Both the position numbers and the translations under genes were made by a program. From contig NZ_JGYS01000014.1 of NCBI RefSeq assembly GCF_000741175.1, positions 1 through 44,776 on the forward strand: a DNA stretch of 44,776 nt. Reading direction: 5' to 3'. Below, one piece after another: positions 24,906 through 33,650 of this stretch (position 1 is the stretch's first letter; each line of letters opens with the position of its first letter). The notes beneath the pieces are model-generated. The model did no database searches, was not told where the DNA came from, and was given only the letters and a program-made list of their open reading frames with translations. The DNA is from Bifidobacterium callitrichos DSM 23973. GTDB taxonomy: Bacteria; Actinomycetota; Actinomycetes; Actinomycetales; Bifidobacteriaceae.

Positions 24906-25919
24906 ATGCCCGAATATTTCGCCGAACCGGATCCCTCCACGCAGGAGATGACCGCCGCGCACGCGCGCTCGTACGCGGTGGCCGCACCGCATCCCAAAGG
25001 GGCGGCCGCGGCCGAGCGACCTCCGCAGATTCCGCTCGCGCCGGTCAAACGCGTGCAGGCGCAGTTCAATCCACTCGCCGACGGCATGATCTATCTGGTC
25101 GTGTTCCTGGGCGGCGCGATCGGCACGGCGATGCGGTACGGCCTGTCGCTGGCATTGCCGGCTCCGGCGGCGGAAACCGGGTTCTTCAGCGCGTTCCATA
25201 CGGCCACGTTCATCGCCAATATGGCGGCCTGCTTCATGTTCGCCGCGCTGACGGCGTACATGTCGCAGGCGTCGTGGATCCGCAAGCGTGTGCGCCAGCT
25301 CACCTCGCGCGGCATCGGCATGGGCATGTGCGGCGGATTCTCCACCCTGTCCGCGATGGTCATCGAGGAGCTGACGTCGATCCACGGCAGTCAGATCGGC
25401 GGATTCCTGTTCTACATGTTCGTCAGCTTCGCGGTCGGCATGCTCGTCGCCGCGGCCGGCGCATGGCTCGCCACAAGCGTCGCCTCGCGTCGGTCGGCGC
25501 GCATCGCGGCCGGTGCGATCAATGCGCGCGCCGGTCACAAGGCGCCGAAGTCGAAGCGCTTCTTCGGGCTGGGAGATCGCATCGCCGACGATCCGGTCGT
25601 GCACGTCGTGGATGACACGTCGTCCGTGTTCATCGACGTGCGCTCCTCCACTCCGCCTGCGGGTGACTACGGCCAGCCCGTCCCCGCCGCACGCACCGTG
25701 CAGACGGGCGCGGGCGCGGCCGGCGGGGTTCCGGAGTCGATTCCGGATGCCACGGCGATCCCGTCATACGAGCCCGCTCCGATCACCGACGAGATCCCGA
25801 TGGTGGGTGATCCCGCCACCGGAGGCACACGCGAATCGCACCCCGAGAGCGGTGTCCACGGTGCTGCCGCCGGCAACGAGCGCACGTTCCTGTACCGAGA
25901 CGCGGAGGAGTGGCGCTGA
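24906..25919 (+). CDS. crcB: CrcB/Fluc fluoride channel subunit with long C-terminal tail
   Basis: A 337-residue protein. Residues about 55-195 form a four-TM Fluc unit: GGAIGTAMRYGLSL, TATFIANMAACFMFAA with the conserved Asn, and GMCGGFSTLSAMVIEE. An N-terminal cytoplasmic extension of about 55 residues and a C-terminal one of about 140 (Pro/Gly/Ala-rich, no domain recognised) are unusual: Fluc subunits are normally about 125 residues. It overlaps the second crcB by 1 bp, so the two very likely form a heterodimeric channel that lets fluoride out, as in other Gram-positive bacteria with paired genes. GTG 24897 is an alternative start. No fluoride riboswitch was seen upstream. Confidence 0.88.
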   Translation: MPEYFAEPDPSTQEMTAAHARSYAVAAPHPKGAAAAERPPQIPLAPVKRVQAQFNPLADGMIYLVVFLGGAIGTAMRYGLSLALPAPAAETGFFSAFHTATFIANMAACFMFAALTAYMSQASWIRKRVRQLTSRGIGMGMCGGFSTLSAMVIEELTSIHGSQIGGFLFYMFVSFAVGMLVAAAGAWLATSVASRRSARIAAGAINARAGHKAPKSKRFFGLGDRIADDPVVHVVDDTSSVFIDVRSSTPPAGDYGQPVPAARTVQTGAGAAGGVPESIPDATAIPSYEPAPITDEIPMVGDPATGGTRESHPESGVHGAAAGNERTFLYRDAEEWR

Positions 25920-26287
25920 TGACGTTTCTTCTGGTATGCCTATGCGGCGGACTCGGCGCGATGACCCGTTTCGTGGTCAACACGTCGATACAGCGTTGGT
26001 GGAACAGGTCGTTCCCGTTGTCCACGTTCGTGATCAACGTGATCGCCACGTTCTGCGCCGGCATCGCCGCTGGCGCCTATGCGAAGGGCGGTGTCGTCGA
26101 CCACAGCACCTACCTGCTGTTCGTCACCGGTTTCCTCGGCGGATTCTCGACCTTCTCCACCGCCATCAACGAAATGGTCTTCCTGCTGCGCACCCGCAAG
26201 TGGGCGATCGGCGCCGCCTACATCGCCGCCACGATCATCATCCCCCTACTCTGCGTAGCCGCCGGCTGGTGGATAGTCTCCCTCTAG
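25919..26287 (+). CDS. crcB: CrcB/Fluc fluoride channel subunit, short form
   Basis: A 122-residue, four-TM protein of typical Fluc size: CLCGGLGAMTRFVVN, STFVINVIATFCAGIAAG with the conserved Asn, and GFLGGFSTFSTAINEM carrying the Gly-Phe-Ser-Thr-Phe-Ser signature. ATG 25919 overlaps the TGA of the upstream crcB and is 10 bases after GGAGG; the in-frame GTG 25910 is too close to that site. It partners the longer CrcB encoded just upstream. A large hairpin lies after the gene. Confidence 0.93.
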   Translation: MTFLLVCLCGGLGAMTRFVVNTSIQRWWNRSFPLSTFVINVIATFCAGIAAGAYAKGGVVDHSTYLLFVTGFLGGFSTFSTAINEMVFLLRTRKWAIGAAYIAATIIIPLLCVAAGWWIVSL

Positions 26288-26367
26288 CCACCAGCCCTTG
26301 CCCCTTGTCCCCTAACAAATTCGCACTGACGTCTCGCACCTGAAACCGGACGATTTTGGCTGGAACC

Positions 26368-26456
26368 GGGGTTGGGCCGGCGTATGCGATACACGACTGT
26401 AGGCTTGGCCAAACGGCCTTGAGTGTGTCGTGTATCGCATACGCCGGCCCAACCCC
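26368..26456. repeat. 30-bp perfect inverted repeat between convergent genes
   Basis: Arms 26368-26397 and 26427-26456 are perfectly complementary over 30 bp with a 29-base loop. The element lies between the crcB pair (plus) and the DUF4032 gene (minus). It could be a bidirectional terminator or a mobile palindromic unit. No T-run adjoins it. Confidence 0.9.
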
Positions 26457-26485
26457 ACACACAGGCAGACCAGGAAAGCCGATCG

Positions 26486-27928
26486 TCAGTGCGACCACAC
26501 CGCCGCATCCGGGTCGAAGTCCGGGTTGTACCCGTCGTCATCCCCGTCAGCACCGGAGTTGTTCTCGTAGTACGTCGACTCGTCGTCGATGACGCCGGCA
26601 TCGGCCTCCTCGAGCAGCGTGTCGATGTCCTTCTTGTTGAGCACCTGCTTCGGCAGCACGTTCTCGATGTAGCTGGTCACGGCCTCGCTCATCGGTACGT
26701 CGTGACCGGCCTTCTCCGCGAGGAACCAACGGTGGTCGAGCACCTCGTGGAAGAACTGCGCCGGTTCGATCTGCGAACGGTACTTGGCCGGGATCGAGCG
26801 CACGGTCGGCTCGAACACCTCGCGCATCCAGTCGGTCGCGACGATCTCGAGATCCTCACCGTCGCGCCACGTGGAGGCGCGGTAGGCGTCGAGGTCGTTG
26901 AGCAGTCGACGGGCCTGGTTCTCCTGCACGTCGAGACCGGTCAGGCGCAGCAGCTTGCGGTTCGCGTAGCCGGCGTCGACGACGCGCGGACGCACGAGCA
27001 CGCGCTTGCCGCCCTCCTCGGTCTTCATCTCGAGCTCGTCGACGTCGAAGCCGAGCTCGTTGAGCTTGTTGACGCGCTTCTCGATCTTCCACATCTCGTC
27101 CGGACCGAACTTGTCGGTGTCGGTCAGGGCGCTCCACAGCGAGTGGTAGCGGTCGACCAGACGGTTGCCGACCTCGATCTCGTCGACGTCGTCAGGCAGC
27201 AGCTTGCCGGAGCTCAGATCCATCAGTTCGCCGATGATGTTCGTGCGCGCCAGATCGATGTCGTATTCGCGCTGGCCGTTGGTCAGGTTGACCTGCAGGT
27301 CACCGGTCTCGGCGTCGACGAGAAACGCGGAGAACGCGTCGGCATCGCGCAGGAACAGGACGTTCGACAGGGAGACGTCGCCCCAGTAGAAGCCGGCCAG
27401 GTGCAGACGCACGAGCAGCACGGCGAGCGCGTCGATCAGACGTTCGGCGGTGTCGTGCTGCAGGTTGCGGGCGAAGAGCGCGCGGTACGGCAGGGAGAAC
27501 TTGAGATGCTTGGTCACGAGGATCGCCTCGAGCGGTTCTCCTTCGCGGTTGTGACGTCCGGTGACGACCGCGATCGGGCGGACGGCCGGCAGTTCGAGCT
27601 TCTGCAGGCGGCGCAGGATCTCGTACTCGCGCTCGGCCATCTGACGCGTGATCTCCTTCATCGCGTACACTTCGTCGCCCACGTGGACGAAGCGCACGAC
27701 GTGGCGGGAGATGCCTCGCGGCAGGTTGGCGAGCAGTTCGGCGGGCCAGGTGGCCAGCGGCTGCTCCCACGGCAGCGTGAACATCTTCGGGTTCGAGCTG
27801 GCCGCGGTGATCTTCAGCGCCTGCGGCTCCGGCGTATCGGCGGTGTCGTCCTCCGCCTTGACGCTGGTGGCCTTCGCCGCGCGCGGATCCAGCTGCGAGA
27901 GTCCCGACAGGTTCATGGATGATTGCAT
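26486..27928 (-). CDS. DUF4032 protein with kinase-like core
   Basis: A 480-residue cytoplasmic protein of the actinobacterial DUF4032 family. The N-terminal half looks like a lipopolysaccharide-kinase/protein-kinase fold: VYAMKEITRQMAEREYEIL (candidate ATP-binding Lys and Glu), LAGFYWGDVSLSNVLF (catalytic-loop Asp) and SAFLVDAETG (DFG-like Asp). The second half holds the DUF4032 region (YRSQIEPAQFFHEVLDHRWFLAEKAG). The C-terminus is acidic and disordered. The substrate is unknown. The start at 27928 follows AGGAACGAGG; the frame is open 56 codons further up but Arg-rich and unlikely. It follows the methyltransferase gene by 41 bp, so the two are probably co-transcribed. Confidence 0.85.
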   Translation of the reverse strand: MQSSMNLSGLSQLDPRAAKATSVKAEDDTADTPEPQALKITAASSNPKMFTLPWEQPLATWPAELLANLPRGISRHVVRFVHVGDEVYAMKEITRQMAEREYEILRRLQKLELPAVRPIAVVTGRHNREGEPLEAILVTKHLKFSLPYRALFARNLQHDTAERLIDALAVLLVRLHLAGFYWGDVSLSNVLFLRDADAFSAFLVDAETGDLQVNLTNGQREYDIDLARTNIIGELMDLSSGKLLPDDVDEIEVGNRLVDRYHSLWSALTDTDKFGPDEMWKIEKRVNKLNELGFDVDELEMKTEEGGKRVLVRPRVVDAGYANRKLLRLTGLDVQENQARRLLNDLDAYRASTWRDGEDLEIVATDWMREVFEPTVRSIPAKYRSQIEPAQFFHEVLDHRWFLAEKAGHDVPMSEAVTSYIENVLPKQVLNKKDIDTLLEEADAGVIDDESTYYENNSGADGDDDGYNPDFDPDAAVWSH

Positions 27929-27969
27929 CTTTGCCTCGTTCCTACGTGTATTCGGCCTGTTTATTCGGC

Positions 27970-28977
27970 TTATTCGGCCGCTTCGGCCGCCTTGCGTCGC
28001 GCGTTGGCCACGGCGTACAGGCTGATGCCCGCCGCCACGGACGCGTTGAGTGATTCGACCTGGCTGGAGATCGGGATGCCGGCCACGGCGTCGCACGCCT
28101 CGCGCACGAGACGGCTCACGCCCTTGCCTTCCGACCCGAGCACGACGACCAGCGGATCGGTTTCGAAACCGGTTTCACCCACGGTCTTGTCGCCGCCGCC
28201 GTCCAGCGCCACGACGTAGTAGCCGCGCTCCTTGAGGCTTTCGATCGCCTTGGTCAGGTTGACCACTCGGCACACCGGCAGGTGCGCGGCCGCGCCGGCC
28301 GACACCTTCCACGCGGCGGCGTTCACCGACGCGGAGCGACGCTCGGGCAGGATCACGCCGTTCGCGCCGAACGCGGCGGCCGAACGGATGACCGCGCCGA
28401 GGTTCTGCGGGTCGGTCACACCATCGAGCGCGATGAACAGCGGGCGCGCGGACAGCTTCGCAGCCGCGGAGTTCGCCGCCTCCATCGCACGCGACTTCTT
28501 GTCCGCCCGATCGGCGAGCTCGGCGAGCGACGAGTACTGGTACGGATCGACCTTGAGGATCACGCCCTGATGGTTGCCGGAGCGGGCGATGCGGTCCATC
28601 TCCAGTCGATCGGCCTCCAGCATGTGCAGACCCTGCGTGCCGGCCAGCTTGACGATCTCGCGCGTGCGGTCGTCGTGTTCGATGCGCGACAGGATGTACA
28701 GCGTGGAGCTCGGCACGCCCACGCGCAGCGCCTCCAGGACCGAGTTGCGGCCGAACACCAGATCCGTGGTGTCCGACGACGCGAACTTGTCGACGCGGCG
28801 GCGTGCGGCCAGTCGCGGATCGGCCAACTTGCGGCGATCGGCGACCTTCTTCGCCTTGTATGCCTTGTGATAGACGCGATCCTCGGCCTTGGGCGTCGGT
28901 CCCTTGCCGCGAAGCGCGTTGCGATGCTTGCCACCCGACCCCTTGGTCGGTCCTTTCTTCATAACCATAACGGTCAT
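27970..28977 (-). CDS. rlmB: SpoU-family RNA 2'-O-methyltransferase (RlmB-like)
   Basis: A 335-residue methyltransferase. A basic N-terminal tail (about 1-65) is followed by the substrate-binding domain (VFGRNSVLEALRVGVPSSTLY) and the SPOUT catalytic domain with its three motifs: NLGAVIRSAAAFGANGVIL, VVVLGSEGKGVS and IPISSQVESLNASVAAGISLY. Members methylate a ribose in 23S rRNA or tRNA with S-adenosylmethionine; RlmB acts on G2251, the likely but unproven target here. Three Met codons (28977, 28968, 28962) could be the start and none has a clear ribosome binding site. The DUF4032 gene follows. Its upstream region is shared with the divergent MFS gene. Confidence 0.88.
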   Translation of the reverse strand: MTVMVMKKGPTKGSGGKHRNALRGKGPTPKAEDRVYHKAYKAKKVADRRKLADPRLAARRRVDKFASSDTTDLVFGRNSVLEALRVGVPSSTLYILSRIEHDDRTREIVKLAGTQGLHMLEADRLEMDRIARSGNHQGVILKVDPYQYSSLAELADRADKKSRAMEAANSAAAKLSARPLFIALDGVTDPQNLGAVIRSAAAFGANGVILPERRSASVNAAAWKVSAGAAAHLPVCRVVNLTKAIESLKERGYYVVALDGGGDKTVGETGFETDPLVVVLGSEGKGVSRLVREACDAVAGIPISSQVESLNASVAAGISLYAVANARRKAAEAAE

Positions 28978-29076
28978 TGTCTCACAAGCCCCAACCGAAC
29001 GGTCTGCATGTGCGGTCGGGAAGCTGCCGGACGCCGACGGCAAGCCGCCCCGCCGCCCCCGAGTAGGGTATTGAGG

Positions 29077-30351
29077 GTGAAACAACGGCGCACATTGTTC
29101 GGTTTGCCCCTGCTGTACTGGGGCCTGTGGCTGGCGATCCTGATCCTATGGATGGGACGGTTCGTCACCTCGTTCCTGTCGATCTACCTGGTCTCCGCGC
29201 TGCACATCGACGAAGGCGTCGTCGGCGCGGTCGTCGCGATGTACGGCTTCGGGTCGATCATCGGATGCCTGTTCGGCGGCACGCTCTCCGACCGCTTCGG
29301 CCGACAGTCGATGATCATCATCGGCGAGATCGGCGCGGCCATCGCCCTGCTGGTCGTCTCCGCGCTCGCCGATCCGATCGCGCTCGGCGCGACCCTGTTC
29401 GTCTACGGCGCGTTCGCCTCGCTGCCGAGTCCCGCGATCGCCGCGTACATCGCGGACGTGGTTCCGGTCGAACGCCAGCAGCGCGCGTACGTCCTGCAAT
29501 CGTGGGCGATCAACTTCGGCTACGCGATCGGCCCTATCATCGCCAACCAGCTGGTCAAGGTGTCGTATTCGCTGATGTTCTACGTCGAGGCCGCCGTGAT
29601 GCTCGCCGTGACGATCCTGCTCGTCGGATTCTTCCGCGAGGTGCGGCATCTGGGCATCGCCGTGCCCAAGCCGGGGGACGCCGCCGTCAGGGCCGACTCC
29701 GACGTCGCCCCCACCTCCCTGCGCGACAACTGGCACAGGGTCCTCACCGACTGGCCGTTCCTCGCGTTCTCCGTGCTCATGTTCGGCTACTACCTCGTCT
29801 ACTTCCAGTCGACCTCCGGACTGCCGATCGCGATGACGAACCTCGGCATGGGACTCGGCGAATACTCCGTGCTCCTGACCATCAACGGGTTCATGCTGTG
29901 CGCGCTGCAGATCCCCGCGATGAAGCTGTTCGCGCGCATGGGCAACTCGCGCGTGCTCGTCGCCGGACTCGCCGTCACCATCATCGGCTACGCCGTGCAG
30001 ATCGTGGCCGGATCGTGGGGCGGGTTCGCGCTCGCCGTCGTGCTGTGGACGCTCGGCGAGCTGGGCACGTTCCCGATCGCCACGACGATCGTCGCCGCGA
30101 TGGCTCCCGCCTCCGCGCGGGGCACGTATCAGGGCGTGTACAACGTGCTGTGGTCGCTGTCGATCGCGCTCGCGCCGCTGATCGGCGGCGGCGTGATCAG
30201 CCGATTCGGCGGGCGGACGCTGTGGATCGTCTGCACGATCGCCCTGATCGCCGTGACCGCCGGCATGAGCGCGACCAAGGGGTCGCGGGACCGCGCGATG
30301 AGTAGGAATCTCGCGGACCTACTGGACAACACCCCTTACGCCGTGCGATGA
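29077..30351 (+). CDS. Major facilitator superfamily transporter
   Basis: A 424-residue MFS protein with twelve predicted membrane segments. The loop 2-3 signature is GGTLSDRFGRQS, and the equivalent in the second half is much weaker. The central loop (about 190-225) is charged. Resemblance is to drug/proton antiporters of the Bcr/MdtH kind; the substrate is unknown. The start GTG 29077 has no ribosome binding site, and TAGGGT lies 8-13 bases upstream, so the mRNA may be leaderless. It is divergent from the methyltransferase gene. Confidence 0.87.
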   Translation: MKQRRTLFGLPLLYWGLWLAILILWMGRFVTSFLSIYLVSALHIDEGVVGAVVAMYGFGSIIGCLFGGTLSDRFGRQSMIIIGEIGAAIALLVVSALADPIALGATLFVYGAFASLPSPAIAAYIADVVPVERQQRAYVLQSWAINFGYAIGPIIANQLVKVSYSLMFYVEAAVMLAVTILLVGFFREVRHLGIAVPKPGDAAVRADSDVAPTSLRDNWHRVLTDWPFLAFSVLMFGYYLVYFQSTSGLPIAMTNLGMGLGEYSVLLTINGFMLCALQIPAMKLFARMGNSRVLVAGLAVTIIGYAVQIVAGSWGGFALAVVLWTLGELGTFPIATTIVAAMAPASARGTYQGVYNVLWSLSIALAPLIGGGVISRFGGRTLWIVCTIALIAVTAGMSATKGSRDRAMSRNLADLLDNTPYAVR

Positions 30352-30502
30352 CTGCTCCACACCCATATGGAATAATGGCAATCGTATGCATCGGCGTCGG
30401 TTTGCGCCGGTGCCCATAACCGCGCAGTCCGATGCGCGTCGGGGGAGACAACCCGGCCGCCGCACGGACTGACTACTCCGCGGCTATACCAAGGAGAATC
30501 AC

Positions 30503-33469
30503 ATGGTTGATCAGAAAGGTCAATCCACCGCGCCCGCGGTATCAGAGGAAGTGCGCGCCCAGCAAGCGCTGATGGGCGACGTCGATCCGAGCCTGACCGA
30601 TGCGGCCGAGGTCGCCAAAGCATTGAACGTCGACCCGAACGTCGGCCTGAGCGAGGCCGAAGCCAAGCGTCGACTCGAGAAGTTCGGCCCGAATGAGCTG
30701 GCCAGCGCGCCGCCCGTGCCGAAATGGAAGAAGTTCCTGGCCCAGTTCCAGGACCCGCTCGTCTACCTGCTGCTCGCCGCCACCGTCATCTCGGTGATCG
30801 CGTGGTTCATTGAGCGCGGGCACGCCGCCCCCGGCGCGGAAGGTGGCGAGGCGCTGCCGTTCGACGCGATCGTCATCGTCCTCATCCTGATCGTCAACGC
30901 CGTCCTCGGCTACATCCAGGAGGCGAAGGCCGAGGCCGCGGTCGAGGCGCTCGCCCAGATGACCGCGCCGCAGACCTCCGTGCTGCGCGACGGCAAGGTC
31001 GTGCGCATCAACACCGCCGAAGTCGTCCCCGGCGACGTGATCGTCCTCGCGGAGGGCGACTCCGTCTCCGCCGACGGCCGACTCTTCACGGCCGCCAGCC
31101 TGCGCATCGCCGAAGCGTCGCTCACCGGCGAATCCGTGCCGGTCGGCAAGAAGCCGGACACGCTGCCCGAAGCCAAGGCGCTGGGCGACCGCGCCAACAT
31201 GATCTTCAACGGTACCTCCGTCACGCAGGGCACCGGCCGCGCGATCGTCACCGGCACCGGCATGAACACGCAGGTCGGCAAGATCGCCGACCTCCTGTCC
31301 GCCACCGAGGACGAGCAGACGCCGCTGCAGAAGGAGATGGACTACATCTCCAAGATCCTTGGGCTAGCGGTGTGCATCATCGCGGCCATCGTGCTCGCCG
31401 CGCTCGCGTTGCTCGAGGGCTTCCACACCACGCAGGACATCATCGACTCCCTGCTGCTTGCCGTCTCGCTCGCCGTGGCCGCCGTGCCCGAGGGCCTGGC
31501 CGCGATCCTCACCGTCGTGCTCGCGCTCGGCGTGCAGCGCATGGCGATGCACAACGCGATCGTCAAGAAGCTGCACTCGGTCGAGACGCTCGGCTCCGCG
31601 TCCGTGATCTGCTCGGATAAGACCGGTACGTTGACGCGCAACGAGATGACCGTCGAACGCGTCGTCACCCCGTCCGGCGAAGTGCAGATCACCGGCACCG
31701 GCTACGCGCCGGAAGGCAAGATGGTCGCCTCCGACGGCTCCTCGCTCGCCGATGCGCCGGCTCTGCGCGCCGAGGTCATTGCGACCCTCGCCGCCGGCAC
31801 GCTTGCGAACGACGGCGACCTGCGCAAGGAGAACGGCAAGTGGGAGATCGTCGGCGATCCGACCGAAGTCTCCCTGATCGTCGCCGCGCGCAAGACCGGC
31901 GCGATGAAGGGCTACGAGCAGTTCAGCCGAGTGGCCGAAGTGCCGTTCACCTCCGAACGCAAGCGCATGTCGATCATCGCGAAGGACTCCACCGAGGGCG
32001 GCAAGCTCACCGTCTTCGCCAAGGGCGCGCCGGACGTGCTGCTCAGCTTCTGCTCGCGCATCGCCGTCGGCGGACAGGTCCGTCCGCTCACCGAAGGCGA
32101 TCGCCAGACGATCCTCGCGACCGTCGAACGCCTCTCCTCCGAGGCGTACCGCACGCTCGGCCAGGCGTACCGTCCGCTCGGCACCGCGAACCTGTCCGAG
32201 GTGCCCGGCGTGCGCGCCAATGCCGCCGGACAGGTCACCGACATCGCCGACCAGTCCGAGGCGATCGAAACCGACCTCATCTGGAACGGCATGGTCGGCA
32301 TCATCGACCCGCCACGTACCGAGGTGCGCGACTCCGTGGCCGAAGCGCATCGCGCCGGCATCCGCGCCGTCATGATCACCGGCGACCACCCGCTGACCGC
32401 GGCCCGCATCGCCTCCGATCTGGGCATCATCGACAAGGGCGGCAAGGCCCTGACCGGCGACCAGCTCGACGCGCTCACCGATCAGGCCGCGTTCGACAAG
32501 GCCACCTCCGAGGTGTCCGTGTACGCGCGAGTCGCCCCGGAGCACAAGCTCAAGATCGTCGAATCGCTGCAGCGTCAGGGCAACATCGTCGCGATGACCG
32601 GCGACGGCGTCAACGACGCCCCGGCCGTCAAGACCGCCGATATCGGCGTGGCGATGGGCATCACCGGCACCGAGGTCACCAAGCAGAGCGCGAAGATGAT
32701 CCTCGCCGACGACAACTTCTCCACGATCGTGGCCGCCGTGCGCGAGGGCCGCGTGATCTTCGACAACATCCGCAAGTTCCTGCGCTACCTGCTTTCCAGC
32801 AACGTGGGCGAGGTGTTCACCGTGTTCTTCGGCGTCGTGCTCGCCGGATTCCTCGGCATCACCCAGCCCGGCACGCAGGGCGTGACCGTGCCGCTGCTCG
32901 CCACCCAGCTGCTGTGGATCAACCTCCTGACCGACGCCGCGCCGGCGCTCGCGATGGGCGTCGACCCGCAGACCGAGGACGTAATGAACCGTCGTCCGCG
33001 CAAGGTCACCGACCGTGTGATCGACGCCTCGATGTGGGGCGACATCATCTACATCGGTGTGATCATGGCCATCGTGACGCTGATCGGCATGGACATGCAC
33101 CTGGCTGGCGGTCTGTTCACCGACCGCTCCGTCGACGCGCTCGGCCACGACGCGCAGATGGTCGAGGCCCGCACGATGGGCTTCACGATCCTCGTGTTCG
33201 CACAGCTGTTCAACGCGATCGCCTCTCGCTCCCACGCGCAGTCGGCGTTCGTCGGCCTGTTCTCGAACAAGTGGCTGTGGGGCGCGATCGGCCTGTCCAT
33301 CGTGCTGCAGCTCGTCGTGATCTACGTGCCGTTCCTCAACTCCGCGTTCGGCACGACCCCGCTGTCGGCGCTGGCATGGGTCGAATGCATCGGCCTCGCC
33401 GCGTTCGTGCTCGTCGCCTCCGAGCTGCGCAAGTGCGTCCTGCGCGCGATGGAGCGCTCGAAGCGCTGA
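30503..33469 (+). CDS. P2-type cation-transporting ATPase (Ca2+-ATPase-like)
   Basis: A 988-residue pump of full length. An N-terminal cation-ATPase domain (GLSEAEAKRRLEKFGPNELA) is followed by the actuator loop LTGESVPV, membrane motif VPEGLA (Glu330, the Ca2+-ligand position in SERCA pumps), phosphorylation site DKTGTLT (Asp372), hinge MTGDGVNDAPAVK, and a C-terminal six-TM domain (LLWINLLTDAAPALAMGVDP). It probably exports Ca2+ or Mn2+; the sequence does not separate these with certainty. ATG 30503 follows AAGGAG at good spacing. It is a single gene, ending next to the second copy of the 50-bp two-hairpin repeat. Confidence 0.93.
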   Translation: MVDQKGQSTAPAVSEEVRAQQALMGDVDPSLTDAAEVAKALNVDPNVGLSEAEAKRRLEKFGPNELASAPPVPKWKKFLAQFQDPLVYLLLAATVISVIAWFIERGHAAPGAEGGEALPFDAIVIVLILIVNAVLGYIQEAKAEAAVEALAQMTAPQTSVLRDGKVVRINTAEVVPGDVIVLAEGDSVSADGRLFTAASLRIAEASLTGESVPVGKKPDTLPEAKALGDRANMIFNGTSVTQGTGRAIVTGTGMNTQVGKIADLLSATEDEQTPLQKEMDYISKILGLAVCIIAAIVLAALALLEGFHTTQDIIDSLLLAVSLAVAAVPEGLAAILTVVLALGVQRMAMHNAIVKKLHSVETLGSASVICSDKTGTLTRNEMTVERVVTPSGEVQITGTGYAPEGKMVASDGSSLADAPALRAEVIATLAAGTLANDGDLRKENGKWEIVGDPTEVSLIVAARKTGAMKGYEQFSRVAEVPFTSERKRMSIIAKDSTEGGKLTVFAKGAPDVLLSFCSRIAVGGQVRPLTEGDRQTILATVERLSSEAYRTLGQAYRPLGTANLSEVPGVRANAAGQVTDIADQSEAIETDLIWNGMVGIIDPPRTEVRDSVAEAHRAGIRAVMITGDHPLTAARIASDLGIIDKGGKALTGDQLDALTDQAAFDKATSEVSVYARVAPEHKLKIVESLQRQGNIVAMTGDGVNDAPAVKTADIGVAMGITGTEVTKQSAKMILADDNFSTIVAAVREGRVIFDNIRKFLRYLLSSNVGEVFTVFFGVVLAGFLGITQPGTQGVTVPLLATQLLWINLLTDAAPALAMGVDPQTEDVMNRRPRKVTDRVIDASMWGDIIYIGVIMAIVTLIGMDMHLAGGLFTDRSVDALGHDAQMVEARTMGFTILVFAQLFNAIASRSHAQSAFVGLFSNKWLWGAIGLSIVLQLVVIYVPFLNSAFGTTPLSALAWVECIGLAAFVLVASELRKCVLRAMERSKR

Positions 33470-33491
33470 GTCCCTCTCTTCCGCCTTGCTC

Positions 33492-33541
33492 GGCCCCCTC
33501 TGATGAGGGGGCCGTCAGCCGGAGGCTGACTGGGGGAGAGA
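33492..33541 (-). repeat. 50-bp two-hairpin dispersed repeat, copy 2
   Basis: This is the reverse-complement copy of the element at 2331-2380 (44 of 50 positions match). It lies just after the Ca2+-ATPase-like gene and before the minus-strand gene end at 33651. The G+C-rich hairpin GGCCCCCTC/GAGGGGGCC is intact. Confidence 0.8.
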
Positions 33542-33582
33542 CAACGGGATTTCACCGCTAAGTGCTGATTGACGGGCTTGAT

Positions 33583-33642
33583 GGGCGGGCATCCTCGCAG
33601 GAATCGGACGATAATCGTCCGTTCCTCATGAGGATGCCGCCC
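33583..33642. terminator. Long nested hairpin between convergent genes
   Basis: GGGCGGGCATCCTC pairs with GAGGATGCCGCCC (one bulged G), and an inner stem (CGGACGAT/ATCGTCCG) nests within it. It lies 8 bp after the end of the minus-strand gene at 33651 and probably terminates it. No long T-run is present. Confidence 0.6.
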
Positions 33643-33650
33643 TACTCATA

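Noticed and set aside
26423..27922. 499-codon open frame antisense to the DUF4032 gene
   Set aside because: The composition mirrors the codon pattern of the real gene, and the DUF4032 frame has recognisable motifs.
31364..33235. 623-codon open frame antisense to the Ca2+-ATPase-like gene
   Set aside because: It is a G+C-rich shadow: His/Arg/Asp/Gly-rich composition, no domain, no ribosome binding site, and it covers a clear pump gene.
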